Positions 29,113-38,923 of a DNA stretch of 64,000 nucleotides are shown piece by piece. The position numbers were made by a program, and so were the translations under genes. The DNA is from Sphingomonadaceae bacterium (GTDB lineage Bacteria > Pseudomonadota > Alphaproteobacteria > Sphingomonadales > Sphingomonadaceae). Position 1 is the stretch's first letter, and each line of letters begins with the position of its first letter. The stretch is taken from the NCBI GenBank assembly GCA_020850455.1, contig JADZEQ010000001.1, positions 310,001 to 374,000 on the forward strand, written 5' to 3'. The notes beneath the pieces were generated by a model, which was given only the letters and a program-made list of their open reading frames with translations, was not told the origin of the DNA and did not search any database.

Positions 29113-31080
29113 ATGACAGCAACCACCGCCGATGGCGCGACGCCCGCGCCCGACACCCCGCCCCAGCAACCACGCTCTCATTGGTCAACCGGACAGGTTT
29201 TGCGTTTTTTCTGGCGCACGCTGGTCGGCATAAAGGATGTGCTCGTCCTCCTCTTCATGTTGCTGTTTTTCGGCCTGTTGTTCGGCGCGCTGGCTGGGCG
29301 GCCCAACAGCGCCGCCTATGTCGGCGAAGGGGCATTATTGTTGCGCCTCAACGGGACGGTCAGCGAACAGCCCGCGCCAGCCGACCCGCTCGCCGCGCTG
29401 TCGGGCAATCTGCCGCTGCGCGAATTTCGCCGTGATGACATTGTGCGCGCGCTTGAGGCTGCAGCGGGCGATGACCGGGTAAAGGCGGTCGTGCTCGACC
29501 TCGACCGCTTTATGGGTGGCGGGCAGGTCGCGCTGGGCGATATTGCCGAAGCGCTGGACAAGGTGCGCGCGGCGCGCAAACCCGTGCTCGCCTATGCCAC
29601 CGGCTATAGTGACGATGCCTATCAATTGGCGGCACACGCGAGTGAGGTTTGGACCGAACCGGGCGGTGGTGCATTGATCGCCGGGCCGGGTGGAAACAGG
29701 TTATATTACAAAGGCTTGCTCGACAATATTGGTATCAATACGCATATATACCGGGTCGGCACCTACAAGAGCTTCGTCGAACCATTTACCCGCGCCGACC
29801 AAAGCCCCGAAGCGCGCGAGGCGACGAACGCCTACCTCAGCGTCCTATGGTCCCGTTGGCAGGATGGGGTGCGCCGCGCCCGCCCCCGCGCCAATCTGAA
29901 CCCCATGCTGACCGACCCTGCCGCTGCCATCCGCGCGGCGGGCGGCGACAGTGCAGAGGCAGCCCGCCAAGCGGGCTTGGTTGACCGGATTGGCAGCCGC
30001 TTGGATTTTGACCGGCGGGTGGCTGAAATTGTCGGCAGTGACGATGATGCCCGGCCATGGGATTGGAAACGCATCCGCCTGTCCGCTTATGTCGACGCAC
30101 ACCCGATAGAGGAAAATGGCACGCCCATCGCGGTCATTCCCATCGTCGGTGATATCGTCGATGGTGAGGCGCCGGCAGGGACGGCGGGCGGCGAAACTAT
30201 TGCCACGCATATTTTGGACGCTGTGGCGGATGAGGATGTGAAGGCGATTGTCCTGCGCGTCGATAGCCCCGGCGGATCGGTGCTGGCATCCGAACGCATC
30301 CGCACCGCCTTGTTACAGGCCAAGGCACGCCGCCTGCCGATTGTCGTTTCCATGGCCAATGTCGCGGCGTCGGGCGGCTTTTGGGTCTCCACCCCGGCCG
30401 ATCGCATTTTTGCCGAGCCCGACACGATCACCGGCAGCATCGGCGTCTTTGCCATAATCCCCAGCTTTGAACGGGTGCTTGGCCGATATGGGATCACCAG
30501 CGACGGGGTGGCGACAACGCCCTTGTCCGGTCAGCCCGACCTGACCGGCGGCACCAACGCCGCCTTTGACGCGCTCGCACAGGCGAGCGTCGATAATATC
30601 TATGCCCGCTTCACCAATTTGGTCGCAACATCGCGCCACATGCCGATTGACCGGCTGCGCAGCATCGCCGAAGGGCGTGTCTGGGCCGGGGCGGATGCGC
30701 GGCAAAATGGCCTGATCGATGGCTTTGGCGGCATGCCAGAGGCGATGGCAGAGGCGGCACGGCTCGCCCGGATCGACCCGACACAAGTCTATCCCCGCTA
30801 TTTTGAGGATGGCCCCGATCCGATCAGCGAGTTGCTGCAAAAATGGACCGACGACGGCAGCGATGAGGCAGAGGATGCCCGTGCCCCCGCCGGTTGGCTG
30901 GCACAAAGCGCCTGGGCGCGGCAGGCTTGGGCGAGCGCGATGGTTGCAGATTTGCAGCGTATGGTGCGCGGCGGCGGGGTGGAGGCAAGCTGCCTTTCCT
31001 GCGCCGGTTTCCTGCCTCCGCGCGCGCCGCGCAGGGAGGATGAGGGGTTGTTGCTGCGCTGGCTGGGCTTGGGGGCTTAA
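29113..31080 (+). CDS. sppA: Signal peptide peptidase SppA, 67-kDa type
   Basis: The 655-residue membrane-anchored serine/lysine protease degrades cleaved signal peptides. One transmembrane segment lies at about residues 39-60 (VLVLLFMLLFFGLLFGALAG). The N-terminal domain supplies the general-base lysine (VGTYKSFVEPF, near 220), and the C-terminal domain the nucleophilic serine (VAASGGFW, near 420) followed by DTITGSIGVFA. Length fits the duplicated-domain form. The stop overlaps the convergent hydrolase gene by 4 bases. Confidence 0.95.
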   Translation: MTATTADGATPAPDTPPQQPRSHWSTGQVLRFFWRTLVGIKDVLVLLFMLLFFGLLFGALAGRPNSAAYVGEGALLLRLNGTVSEQPAPADPLAALSGNLPLREFRRDDIVRALEAAAGDDRVKAVVLDLDRFMGGGQVALGDIAEALDKVRAARKPVLAYATGYSDDAYQLAAHASEVWTEPGGGALIAGPGGNRLYYKGLLDNIGINTHIYRVGTYKSFVEPFTRADQSPEAREATNAYLSVLWSRWQDGVRRARPRANLNPMLTDPAAAIRAAGGDSAEAARQAGLVDRIGSRLDFDRRVAEIVGSDDDARPWDWKRIRLSAYVDAHPIEENGTPIAVIPIVGDIVDGEAPAGTAGGETIATHILDAVADEDVKAIVLRVDSPGGSVLASERIRTALLQAKARRLPIVVSMANVAASGGFWVSTPADRIFAEPDTITGSIGVFAIIPSFERVLGRYGITSDGVATTPLSGQPDLTGGTNAAFDALAQASVDNIYARFTNLVATSRHMPIDRLRSIAEGRVWAGADARQNGLIDGFGGMPEAMAEAARLARIDPTQVYPRYFEDGPDPISELLQKWTDDGSDEAEDARAPAGWLAQSAWARQAWASAMVADLQRMVRGGGVEASCLSCAGFLPPRAPRREDEGLLLRWLGLGA

Positions 31081-31970
31081 GCCGCGACCGCGCCGCGCGC
31101 ATGATCGGCGATGGCGTCGGCAATCTGATCCACCAGTTCGAGCGGCAGATCATGCCCCATGCCGGGGATTTCGAGCAGCTTTGCGCCGGCGATATGGGCG
31201 GCAGTATCCCTGCCCCCCTCCACCGGCACCAGTGGGTCATCCTTGCCATGGATGACGAGGGTCGGTGCATGCACCCCTGCCAAAATCCCGCGCCGGTCGC
31301 CATCGGCAATGATTGCCGCCATGTGGCGAACGAAAGCGGGCGGGTAATAGCTGCGCTGTAAATCGGCCGTAACGCGGACGCGCAGCCGCCCCTCCTCCGC
31401 CGGATAGGCGGGCGAACCGATGGCGCGCGCCGCCATCATGCCAAATTGGATGCGCGCTTCGGCATCATCGGTCTGCGGCCGGTGGGTGAGGACGCGCAGC
31501 GCCTCTGGCTTGGCTTGCGGCAATTTGCGGTGGCTGGTCGTCGACATGATCGAGGTGAGGCTGAGCAGCCGGTCCCCATGTTCAGCCGCCATGCGCTGGG
31601 CGATCATCCCGCCCATCGACGCGCCAACGATATGCGCGCGGCCTATGCCCAATGCGTCGAGCAAGGCAATGCCATCTGTCGCCATGTCGGACAGGCTGTA
31701 GGGCGCCCGGTTTTTGAGGCCGAGCAGCCCCTTTATCATCATCCAGCGGATATTGGGCAGCCCGGCGGCGTCAAATTTGGTCGACAGGCCGACATCGCGA
31801 TTATCATAGCGGATGACACGAAACCCGCGCGTCACCAGCGCCGCGACAAATTCGTCGGGCCAAAGCGTCAGTTGCGCGCCGAGCCCCATGACGAGCAGGA
31901 TGGCAGGTGCATCCTTTGCCCCATGATCCTCATACTCCAGTTCCAGACCATTGGCGGCGATTTTGGCCAT
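31077..31970 (-). CDS. Alpha/beta-fold hydrolase
   Basis: The 297-residue protein has the strand-turn VMGLGAQLTLWPDEF, RVIRYDNRDVGLST, the nucleophile elbow GASMGG (serine near residue 102), and the acid/His pair DDPLVPVEGG and GMGHDLP near the C terminus, in the order expected for the fold. This pattern is seen in esterases and lactonases; the substrate is unknown. The ATG at 31970 fits, since an earlier start would overlap the upstream TRIC-type gene. Confidence 0.9.
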   Translation of the reverse strand: MAKIAANGLELEYEDHGAKDAPAILLVMGLGAQLTLWPDEFVAALVTRGFRVIRYDNRDVGLSTKFDAAGLPNIRWMMIKGLLGLKNRAPYSLSDMATDGIALLDALGIGRAHIVGASMGGMIAQRMAAEHGDRLLSLTSIMSTTSHRKLPQAKPEALRVLTHRPQTDDAEARIQFGMMAARAIGSPAYPAEEGRLRVRVTADLQRSYYPPAFVRHMAAIIADGDRRGILAGVHAPTLVIHGKDDPLVPVEGGRDTAAHIAGAKLLEIPGMGHDLPLELVDQIADAIADHARGAVAA

Positions 31971-31996
31971 GTTACCCAAGCCTTTCGAATCAAACC

Positions 31997-32647
31997 CTAT
32001 TTTGGTTTGTACGAAGGTATGGCAAGCCCGCGCCAAATCGCAAGCGCGCGCAGGGTAAAGCCCGCGACTGCGCCCAAGCTGGCGGCATAGGGTGTATCAA
32101 GGCCGAACCAGGCCAGCGCAACATAAAGACCAGATGCCAACGCGGCGGCGGTCACATAAATTTCGGGGCGCAGCAAAATACTGTCCTCCCCCGCCAATAT
32201 GTCGCGAATAATGCCGCCGACGCAGGCGGTAATCACCCCCATCATCATCGCCGGAAGGGGGGAGATACCAAACTGCCCTGCCTTCCACGCGCCGAACACG
32301 GCATAGACGGCGAGCCCCACCGCATCGAACCAGTCGAGCGCACGCGGACGCCACCATTTGACCGGCGTCATCCATACCGCAAGCGCCATCGCCATGCAGG
32401 TTAGCGGAAAGCGCCAGTCCTGTACCCAAAATACCGGCGCACCGATCAGGAGGTCGCGTACCGTGCCGCCGCCCGTCCCGGTTACCAGCGCAAAGAAGGA
32501 GAATGTCACCAAAGTCTGCCCGCGCCGCGCCGCCGCCAAAGCGCCCGATGCGGCAAAAACGGCAATGCCGAACAGGTCGAGCCATGCCGCCCAGACCGAC
32601 ATTTGCGGGAGGAGTTCCATCGCCCCCTGCACCGGGTTCGCGCTCAT
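31997..32647 (-). CDS. TRIC/UPF0126-type membrane protein
   Basis: The 216-residue protein has two repeats of the UPF0126 unit. Both have glycine-rich conserved stretches: ALVTGTGGGTVRDLLIG and GVITACVGGIIRDILAG. About seven transmembrane helices are predicted. Members of this family are described as TRIC-like cation channels or glycine transporters, so the specific role is open. The start at 32647 overlaps the preceding PepSY gene by 4 bases (ATGA). Confidence 0.88.
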   Translation of the reverse strand: MSANPVQGAMELLPQMSVWAAWLDLFGIAVFAASGALAAARRGQTLVTFSFFALVTGTGGGTVRDLLIGAPVFWVQDWRFPLTCMAMALAVWMTPVKWWRPRALDWFDAVGLAVYAVFGAWKAGQFGISPLPAMMMGVITACVGGIIRDILAGEDSILLRPEIYVTAAALASGLYVALAWFGLDTPYAASLGAVAGFTLRALAIWRGLAIPSYKPK

Positions 32648-33324
32648 GCCGGTTTGCGCCGCATCTGGCGCAGAAACAACAGCCAGATACCGATTAATAT
32701 GCTGATCAATCCGACAATCGCCGCCGCCATCAGCAACGGGTGGTGCGTATTCTCCCGCCCAAAGGGATCGAGGATATGGATGCCCCACATCACATCATAG
32801 GCGCGCCACAGGCGCGACCGCAGCGCCAACACCTCCCCCGTTTGGGCATCGACAAAGACATGCAGCCCATCGGCATAGCGCACCCGCCAGCTCGCGCGCG
32901 CTTGGCGTAGCTCGAGCGGCGGCGCGTCGGCTGCGAAATGGACGACATCGACTACCTGCCCCGGCGTTTTGAGCGCGCCATTGGCAATGCGCAGCGCCAG
33001 AGCGGCATTAATGTCGGGCAGCACCCGTCCGTCCACTATGCTTGCCGCGCGCCGTCCGCCATCGGCAAAACGCACCTGCCAAACCGGCCCGTCCACCCGT
33101 TGGACGAGGGTGAGCGCCTCCACCGCACGCCCGTTCAGCAGCGGTGGCACAGGCACCCCCGCCAATTGCAGGGGGCGCGGGTCAGCCCGCAAATCGGTTG
33201 CGCGCACTTCCTCTATCGGGCGCGCAACCATGACGAGGCCGGACAAGGCCCACAAGAGCAAGGGCAGGCCCGCAATCCACGCCAGCCAGATATGCCAGCG
33301 AAAAAGGCTGCGGCGCAGCGCCAT
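32644..33324 (-). CDS. PepSY-associated transmembrane protein
   Basis: The 226-residue protein begins with RWHIWLAWIAGLPLLLWALSGLVM, the first helix of PepSY-TM proteins. A periplasmic region of about 130 residues follows, with FVDAQTGEVLALRSRLWRAYDVMWGIHILDPFG, and it ends with a second helix (AAAIVGLISILIGIWLLFL) and a basic tail. It resembles a shortened two-helix PepSY protein, as found with iron reductases. The gene is 3 bases after lpdA. Confidence 0.82.
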   Translation of the reverse strand: MALRRSLFRWHIWLAWIAGLPLLLWALSGLVMVARPIEEVRATDLRADPRPLQLAGVPVPPLLNGRAVEALTLVQRVDGPVWQVRFADGGRRAASIVDGRVLPDINAALALRIANGALKTPGQVVDVVHFAADAPPLELRQARASWRVRYADGLHVFVDAQTGEVLALRSRLWRAYDVMWGIHILDPFGRENTHHPLLMAAAIVGLISILIGIWLLFLRQMRRKPA

Positions 33325-33327
33325 CGA

Positions 33328-34725
33328 TCAGATATGGATGGGCTTACCGGTCACCGCCATCGCGGCTTCCTTGATCGCCTCGCTATGCGTCGGGTGGGCG
33401 TGGCAGGTGTAGGCGATGTCTTCGCTGGTTGCGCCAAATTCCATCGCTTGGGCGGCCTGCGCGATCATCGTGCCTGCGACGCTAGCGATACACCAGACGC
33501 CGAGCACTTTGTCACTCGCCGCATCGGCGATGATTTTGACGAACCCTTCGCCCTCATGATTGGTTTTGGCGCGGCTGTTCGCCATCATCGGGAATTTGCC
33601 GACCTTGACCGCACCGCGTGCCTTGGCCGCTTCTTCGGTGAGGCCGACGCCCGCGATTTCAGGGCTGGTATAGACGACCGACGGGATGACATCATGATTG
33701 ACGATGCCGGTATGCCCCGCGATATTTTCCGCTGCCGCAATCCCCTCATCCTCCGCCTTATGGGCGAGCATGGGGCCGGGAACGACATCGCCAATCGCCC
33801 AGATGCCGGACACCGATGTACGGAAATCATGATCGGTCTCAATCTGCCCGCGCGCATTGACGCTGAGCCCTGCTTTGTCGAGCGCCAACCCCTCCGTATT
33901 CGGACGGCGGCCAATGGCGACGAGTACGGCATCCGCCTCCAGCGTTTCTGCCGCGCCGCCAGCGGCCGGTTCGACCGTCAAAACCGCCTTCTTGCCCTTG
34001 ACCTTCGCGGCGGTCACCTTGGTCGATAATTTGAGCGTCATGCCCTGTTTCTTGAAGATGCGCGCCGCTTCTTTGCGCACATCGCCATCCATGCCGGGGA
34101 GCAGCGCGTCGAGATATTCGACCACCGTCACCTGCGCGCCGAGCCGCCGCCATACGCTGCCCAATTCCAGCCCGATCACCCCACCACCAATGACGACGAG
34201 GTGTTCGGGTACCTTCGCCAGTTCGAGCGCACCGGTTGAATCGACAATAATCCCCTTGGCATTATCGACATCGACCCCCGGCAAAGGGGTGACCGACGAA
34301 CCCGTTGCGATCAGGATATTTTTGGCGCGAACATTGCGGCCCGCCACGCTGACCGTATCGGCGCTGACAAAGGCGGCATGCCCCTTTATCCATTCGACCT
34401 TATTCTTTTTGAACAAAAATTCGATGCCGCCAGTCAATCCCTTTACCGCATCACGACGTTGGCCGTGCATCGTGTCGAGGTCGAGTTCCGGCTTTACCTT
34501 GATGCCCATTTTGGCCATCGCGCCGCCGGCCGCAGCCTCAAAATATTCGGAGGCATGGAGCATCGCCTTGGACGGGATGCAACCAACGTTGAGGCAGGTG
34601 CCGCCCAGCGTTTCGCGGCTTTCGACGCAAGCGGTTTTGAGGCCGAGCTGCGCCGCGCGAATGGCAGCCACATAGCCACCGGGGCCTGCGCCGATCACCA
34701 GCACGTCAAAATCATAATCGGCCAT
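33328..34725 (-). CDS. lpdA: Dihydrolipoyl dehydrogenase (E3)
   Basis: The 465-residue flavoenzyme reoxidises dihydrolipoamide in 2-oxo-acid dehydrogenase complexes. GAGPGGYVAAI binds FAD, GGTCLNVGCIPSK carries the redox disulfide, GGGVIGLELG binds NAD, and HAHPTHSEAIKEAA has the C-terminal His-Glu pair. The ATG at 34725 (MADYDFDV) is chosen over 34740. Adjacent sucA and sucB show it serves the 2-oxoglutarate complex; pyruvate dehydrogenase genes are not in view. Confidence 0.96.
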   Translation of the reverse strand: MADYDFDVLVIGAGPGGYVAAIRAAQLGLKTACVESRETLGGTCLNVGCIPSKAMLHASEYFEAAAGGAMAKMGIKVKPELDLDTMHGQRRDAVKGLTGGIEFLFKKNKVEWIKGHAAFVSADTVSVAGRNVRAKNILIATGSSVTPLPGVDVDNAKGIIVDSTGALELAKVPEHLVVIGGGVIGLELGSVWRRLGAQVTVVEYLDALLPGMDGDVRKEAARIFKKQGMTLKLSTKVTAAKVKGKKAVLTVEPAAGGAAETLEADAVLVAIGRRPNTEGLALDKAGLSVNARGQIETDHDFRTSVSGIWAIGDVVPGPMLAHKAEDEGIAAAENIAGHTGIVNHDVIPSVVYTSPEIAGVGLTEEAAKARGAVKVGKFPMMANSRAKTNHEGEGFVKIIADAASDKVLGVWCIASVAGTMIAQAAQAMEFGATSEDIAYTCHAHPTHSEAIKEAAMAVTGKPIHI

Positions 34726-34755
34726 GTTCTGCTCCACCAATTTCTGCCAACAGCC

Positions 34756-35994
34756 TTAGAGGTCGACCAGCAAACGGCCCGGATCCTCGATCGCTTCCTT
34801 GATCGTCTTCAAAAATGTCACCGCTTCGCGGCCATCGACCAGCCGATGGTCATAGCTGAGCGCCAGATACATCATCGGGCGGATGACAATCTGCCCGCCG
34901 CGCACCACCGGGCGGTCTTCGATGCGGTGGAGGCCGAGCACCGCCGACTGCGGCGGGTTAATAATCGGCGTCGACATCAGCCCGCCGAACACCCCGCCAT
35001 TGGAAATGGTAAAGGTGCCGCCCGCCATATCCTCCATCGTCAGGCTGCCATCCTTGGCGCGGCGGCCCAGATCGGCAATCGCCCGTTCGATGTCGGCAAA
35101 GCCCATCTGGTCGACATTGCGCACCACCGGCACGACAAGCCCGTTGGGCGCGCTGACCGCGACCGAAATGTCGAGATAGTCGTGATAGACAATCTCATCC
35201 CCGTCGATCCGCGCATTGACCGCCGGAATGTCGCGCGCGGCGAGTGCGGCGGCCTTGGCAAAAAAGCTCATAAAGCCGAGGCGGACGCCATGTTTTTTCT
35301 CAAACATATCGCGATAGCGTTCGCGCATCGCCATGACTTCGCCCATGTCGCAGTCATTGAAGGTAGTGAGCATCGCAGCGGTATTTTGCGCCTCTTTCAA
35401 ACGGCGCGCGATGGTTTGACGCAGGCGCGTCATCTTCACCCGTTCTTCGCGCCGTGCACCACCCACCGTCGCAGCAACCGGGGCAGCAGCGGGTGCGGCA
35501 GCGGCGGGCCCAGAAGTGGCGGGCCCAGAAGTGGCGGGGGTATCGCCTGCGCGCTTTGCCGCACCCAGCACATCTTCCTTGGTCAGGCGACCATCCTTAC
35601 CAGTGCCAACGACCTTCGCCGGATCAATCCCATGTTCGAGCACCGCGCGGCGCACGGCGGGTGACAGGGTTTGGGCGGTTGCATTACCCGGCGCGCCAAC
35701 TGTGGCGGCGGCTTGTACCGGTGCCGCATTTGCCGCTGTCGTAACGCCCGCAGCGCCGGCATCTTCCACCACGCCCAAAACCGCGCCGACGCCGACCGTT
35801 TCACCCTCTGCAACCAGATGTTGGCCCATGACGCCCGCAATGGGTGAAGGCACTTCGACCGCAACCTTGTCGGTTTCAAGGCTGGCGACCGGTTCATCGA
35901 GCGCGACCGGCTCCCCCGGTTGTTTCAACCATTGGCCGAGCGTCGCTTCGCTGACGCTTTCGCCCAAGGTCGGGACTTTGATTTCGCTAGCCAT
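34756..35994 (-). CDS. sucB: Dihydrolipoyllysine-residue succinyltransferase (E2o)
   Basis: The 412-residue core of the 2-oxoglutarate dehydrogenase complex has one lipoyl domain (residues 1-75; lipoylated lysine K43 in ETDKVAVEV), an Ala/Pro linker, a peripheral-subunit-binding domain (about 110-145, [19 protein letters not shown]), a second linker with a repeated TSGPA, and the catalytic domain ending in [11 protein letters not shown]. The start is 3 bases after the sucA stop. Length is typical for this clade. Confidence 0.96.
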   Translation of the reverse strand: MASEIKVPTLGESVSEATLGQWLKQPGEPVALDEPVASLETDKVAVEVPSPIAGVMGQHLVAEGETVGVGAVLGVVEDAGAAGVTTAANAAPVQAAATVGAPGNATAQTLSPAVRRAVLEHGIDPAKVVGTGKDGRLTKEDVLGAAKRAGDTPATSGPATSGPAAAAPAAAPVAATVGGARREERVKMTRLRQTIARRLKEAQNTAAMLTTFNDCDMGEVMAMRERYRDMFEKKHGVRLGFMSFFAKAAALAARDIPAVNARIDGDEIVYHDYLDISVAVSAPNGLVVPVVRNVDQMGFADIERAIADLGRRAKDGSLTMEDMAGGTFTISNGGVFGGLMSTPIINPPQSAVLGLHRIEDRPVVRGGQIVIRPMMYLALSYDHRLVDGREAVTFLKTIKEAIEDPGRLLVDL

Positions 35995-35997
35995 GGT

Positions 35998-38886
35998 TCA
36001 AACCTTTTTTCTGGAACGGCGAATTTCGGCGCGGACCGACAGGCCGAGTGCGTCGGCAACCAGTGCGCCCTGTTCGGTCTGGTGGCGGCTCATCAGGCCG
36101 GTGGCGGGCGATGCGCTCGCCGCGCGGCCGGCATAGCGCGCACGCAGCCCCTTTTTCCCCGCCGCCGCCAATGCTTCTTCGATCAGCGGCTCGACAAAGA
36201 AATAAGCGCCATTGTTGCGCGGTTCTTCTTGGCACCAGACCACTTCCTCCAACGCGGTCATCCGCTTGAAGCGTTCGGTCAGTGGTTCGCCGGGGAATGG
36301 ATAAAGCTGTTCGATGCGGATGACGGTGACATCATCCAGTTCGGCAGCGTCGCGCGCCTCCATCAAATCATAGCCGACCTTGCCCGAACAGAGCACCGCG
36401 CGGCGTATCTTGGCATCGGCGGGCGGTGTGCGGTCCGACATGATGCGGCGGAAATGTGCATCGCCGATAAAATCGCTGCGCAATGACACCGCCAATTTAT
36501 GCCGCAGCAGCGACTTGGGTGTCATGATGATCAGCGGCTTGCGGAACGGGCGCAACATCTGACGGCGCAGCACATGGAAATAATTGCTCGGCGTCGAAAT
36601 ATTGCACACCTGAATATTGTCGCTGGCGCACAATTGCAAAAAGCGTTCGAGCCGCGCCGAACTATGTTCCGGCCCCTGCCCCTCATAACCATGGGGGAGG
36701 AGGAGGACGAGGCCGTTGGCCCGCAGCCATTTCGCCTCACCCGCCGCGATGAACTGATCGATCATGATCTGCGCGCCATTGGCAAAATCGCCAAATTGCG
36801 CTTCCCACAGCACCAATGCCTTGGGGTCGGCCATGGCATAGCCATATTCAAAGCCAAGCACGCCATATTCGGACAAGGGGCTGTCGAGCACCTGAAAACG
36901 GCCATGCGGGACGGTGGCCAGCGGGACGTAACGATGTTCATCCTTTTGGTCGATCCACACCGCATGGCGCTGTGAAAATGTGCCGCGCCCCGAATCCTGT
37001 CCCGACAGGCGCACCTGATACCCTTCTGACACCAAGCTGCCGAAGGCGAGTGATTCAGCGGTCGCCCAGTCGAAAATTTCCTTGTCCGATTTGTCGGCGA
37101 ACATGGCCGCGCGCCCATCGATGACGCGGCGCAACGTCTTGTGCACCTCCAAGTCGCCCGGCACCGTGGTCAGCGTACGGCCCAGACCGTCGAATAATTT
37201 ATCGCTGATGCCCGTCGCAATGTTGCGCCGCGCCCCCTCTGGATCGGCGGGCATGTGCAGCCCCGACCAGCGGCCAGCGAACCAATCCGCCTTGTTGGGC
37301 TTATAATCCCTACCCGCCGCAAATTCCTCTTCGAGATGCGCAATATATTGCGCGCGGTGCCCGTCGGCCCATGCGCCGTCAATCACCCCCTGATCGATGA
37401 GGCGCGCGCTATATAGCGTCGAAACCGGCGGATGCTGGCGGATGCGCGCATACATCAGCGGTTGGGTAAAGCTCGGCTCATCGCCCTCATTATGGCCAAA
37501 GCGACGATAGCACCACATGTCGATGACCACGTCGCGTTTGAACTTTTGCCGAAAATCGAGCGCCAATTTGCAGGCAAAAGTCACCGCTTCGGGATCATCG
37601 CCGTTGACGTGCAAAATGGGTGCCTGCACCCCCTTGGCCACGTCGCTGGGGTAAGGGGACGATCTGGCAAATTGCGGGCTGGTTGTAAAACCAATCTGGT
37701 TATTTACGATGAAGTGCAGGCAGCCGCCGGTATTATAGCCGCGTATCCCCGAAAAGCCGAGGCATTCCCAAACAATCCCCTGCCCGGCAAAGGCAGCATC
37801 GCCGTGAATGAGGACAGGCAGCACAGTTGCATGGTCGGCCAAATCGTCGCGCATCACCTGTTGCGCGCGCACCTTGCCCAGGACGACGGGGTTCACCGCC
37901 TCCAGGTGACTGGGGTTGGGGACGAGGCTCATATGCACTTTTATGCCGTCAAATTCGCGGTCGGTGCTGGTGCCAAGGTGATATTTGACATCGCCAGAGC
38001 CCGCCACATCGTCGGGGTTAGCGCTGCCGCCCTGAAATTCGTGGAAAATCACGCGATAGGGCTTGCCCATAACCGTCGCGAGCATGTTGAGCCGCCCGCG
38101 GTGGGCCATGCCGTAAACGATTTCCTTGACGCCATATTGGCCGCCATATTTGATAATCGCTTCCATCGCGGGGATCATCGATTCCCCGCCGTCGAGCCCG
38201 AAACGCTTGGTGCCGACATATTTGCGGGCGAGGAATTTTTCATATTCCTCTGCCTCTATCACCTTGGAAAGGATGGCTTTTTTCCCTTCAGGCGTGAAGT
38301 CAATCGACTTGTCCGCGCCCTCCATCCTGTCCTGCAGAAAGCGCCGTTCCTCGACATCGGCGATGTGCATATATTCCAAGCCGACCGGGCCGCAGTAATT
38401 GGCCTGCAAAATGGCGACAATTTCGCGGATGGTGGCGCTTTGGCGACCCAAAACACCGCCAATATGGACGGGAACGTCGAGCTCCGCGCCCGCAAAACCG
38501 TGATATTCCGGCGTCAGGTCGGCAGGCACTTCCTGTTTGGAAAGCCCCAACGGGTCGAGCTTTGCCGCCAGATGCCCGCGCACGCGATAGGTGCGGATGA
38601 GCATCATCGCGCGGATGGCGCGGCTCGCCGCCTCGGCCAGTTCCGTATCGCTCAGCGGTTTGCCAGCCTTGGCCTGCGCCGCCTTGACGGCCAGCTGCAT
38701 GCGCAGCGGGTCAAGCCCGGCATTGAGGTCATCGATAACGTCAAGCGGCCAATTATCGCGTGCCCAACTGGGCAGCGCATTGGGTGCCATGACGATGATG
38801 CCATCACCATTTTCGGTTTGCGCGTTCATATTCGACCCCATGCTGACCAACCGCCAGCCTGTCGCCGGTCGATGGGCCATGACCAT
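35998..38886 (-). CDS. sucA: 2-oxoglutarate dehydrogenase E1 component
   Basis: The long frame gives up to 962 residues of thiamine-diphosphate-dependent E1o, which decarboxylates 2-oxoglutarate. RGHLAAKLDPLGL, GMAHRGRLNML, SGDVKYHLG and IHGDAAFAGQGIVWE are characteristic. The N-terminal E2-binding segment known from other E1o (an SSYL/TSFL-type motif and about 35 residues around it) is not visible, and the short gap to sucD leaves no room for it. The exact start is uncertain: ATG at 38886, 38880, 38841 and 38829 are all in frame, with no strong ribosome-binding site. It lies in the operon sucD-sucA-sucB-lpdA. Confidence 0.93.
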   Translation of the reverse strand: MVMAHRPATGWRLVSMGSNMNAQTENGDGIIVMAPNALPSWARDNWPLDVIDDLNAGLDPLRMQLAVKAAQAKAGKPLSDTELAEAASRAIRAMMLIRTYRVRGHLAAKLDPLGLSKQEVPADLTPEYHGFAGAELDVPVHIGGVLGRQSATIREIVAILQANYCGPVGLEYMHIADVEERRFLQDRMEGADKSIDFTPEGKKAILSKVIEAEEYEKFLARKYVGTKRFGLDGGESMIPAMEAIIKYGGQYGVKEIVYGMAHRGRLNMLATVMGKPYRVIFHEFQGGSANPDDVAGSGDVKYHLGTSTDREFDGIKVHMSLVPNPSHLEAVNPVVLGKVRAQQVMRDDLADHATVLPVLIHGDAAFAGQGIVWECLGFSGIRGYNTGGCLHFIVNNQIGFTTSPQFARSSPYPSDVAKGVQAPILHVNGDDPEAVTFACKLALDFRQKFKRDVVIDMWCYRRFGHNEGDEPSFTQPLMYARIRQHPPVSTLYSARLIDQGVIDGAWADGHRAQYIAHLEEEFAAGRDYKPNKADWFAGRWSGLHMPADPEGARRNIATGISDKLFDGLGRTLTTVPGDLEVHKTLRRVIDGRAAMFADKSDKEIFDWATAESLAFGSLVSEGYQVRLSGQDSGRGTFSQRHAVWIDQKDEHRYVPLATVPHGRFQVLDSPLSEYGVLGFEYGYAMADPKALVLWEAQFGDFANGAQIMIDQFIAAGEAKWLRANGLVLLLPHGYEGQGPEHSSARLERFLQLCASDNIQVCNISTPSNYFHVLRRQMLRPFRKPLIIMTPKSLLRHKLAVSLRSDFIGDAHFRRIMSDRTPPADAKIRRAVLCSGKVGYDLMEARDAAELDDVTVIRIEQLYPFPGEPLTERFKRMTALEEVVWCQEEPRNNGAYFFVEPLIEEALAAAGKKGLRARYAGRAASASPATGLMSRHQTEQGALVADALGLSVRAEIRRSRKKV

Positions 38887-38893
38887 GTCCGGC

Positions 38894-38915
38894 GGCGGGG
38901 GGAACAGCCCCCGCC
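38894..38915 (-). other. GC-rich hairpin between sucD and sucA
   Basis: GGCGGGGG and CCCCCGCC form an 8-base-pair stem in the sucD-sucA gap, immediately before the sucA start region. No T-run follows, so it is not an ordinary terminator. Confidence 0.6.
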
Positions 38916-38923
38916 TGCCAAGC

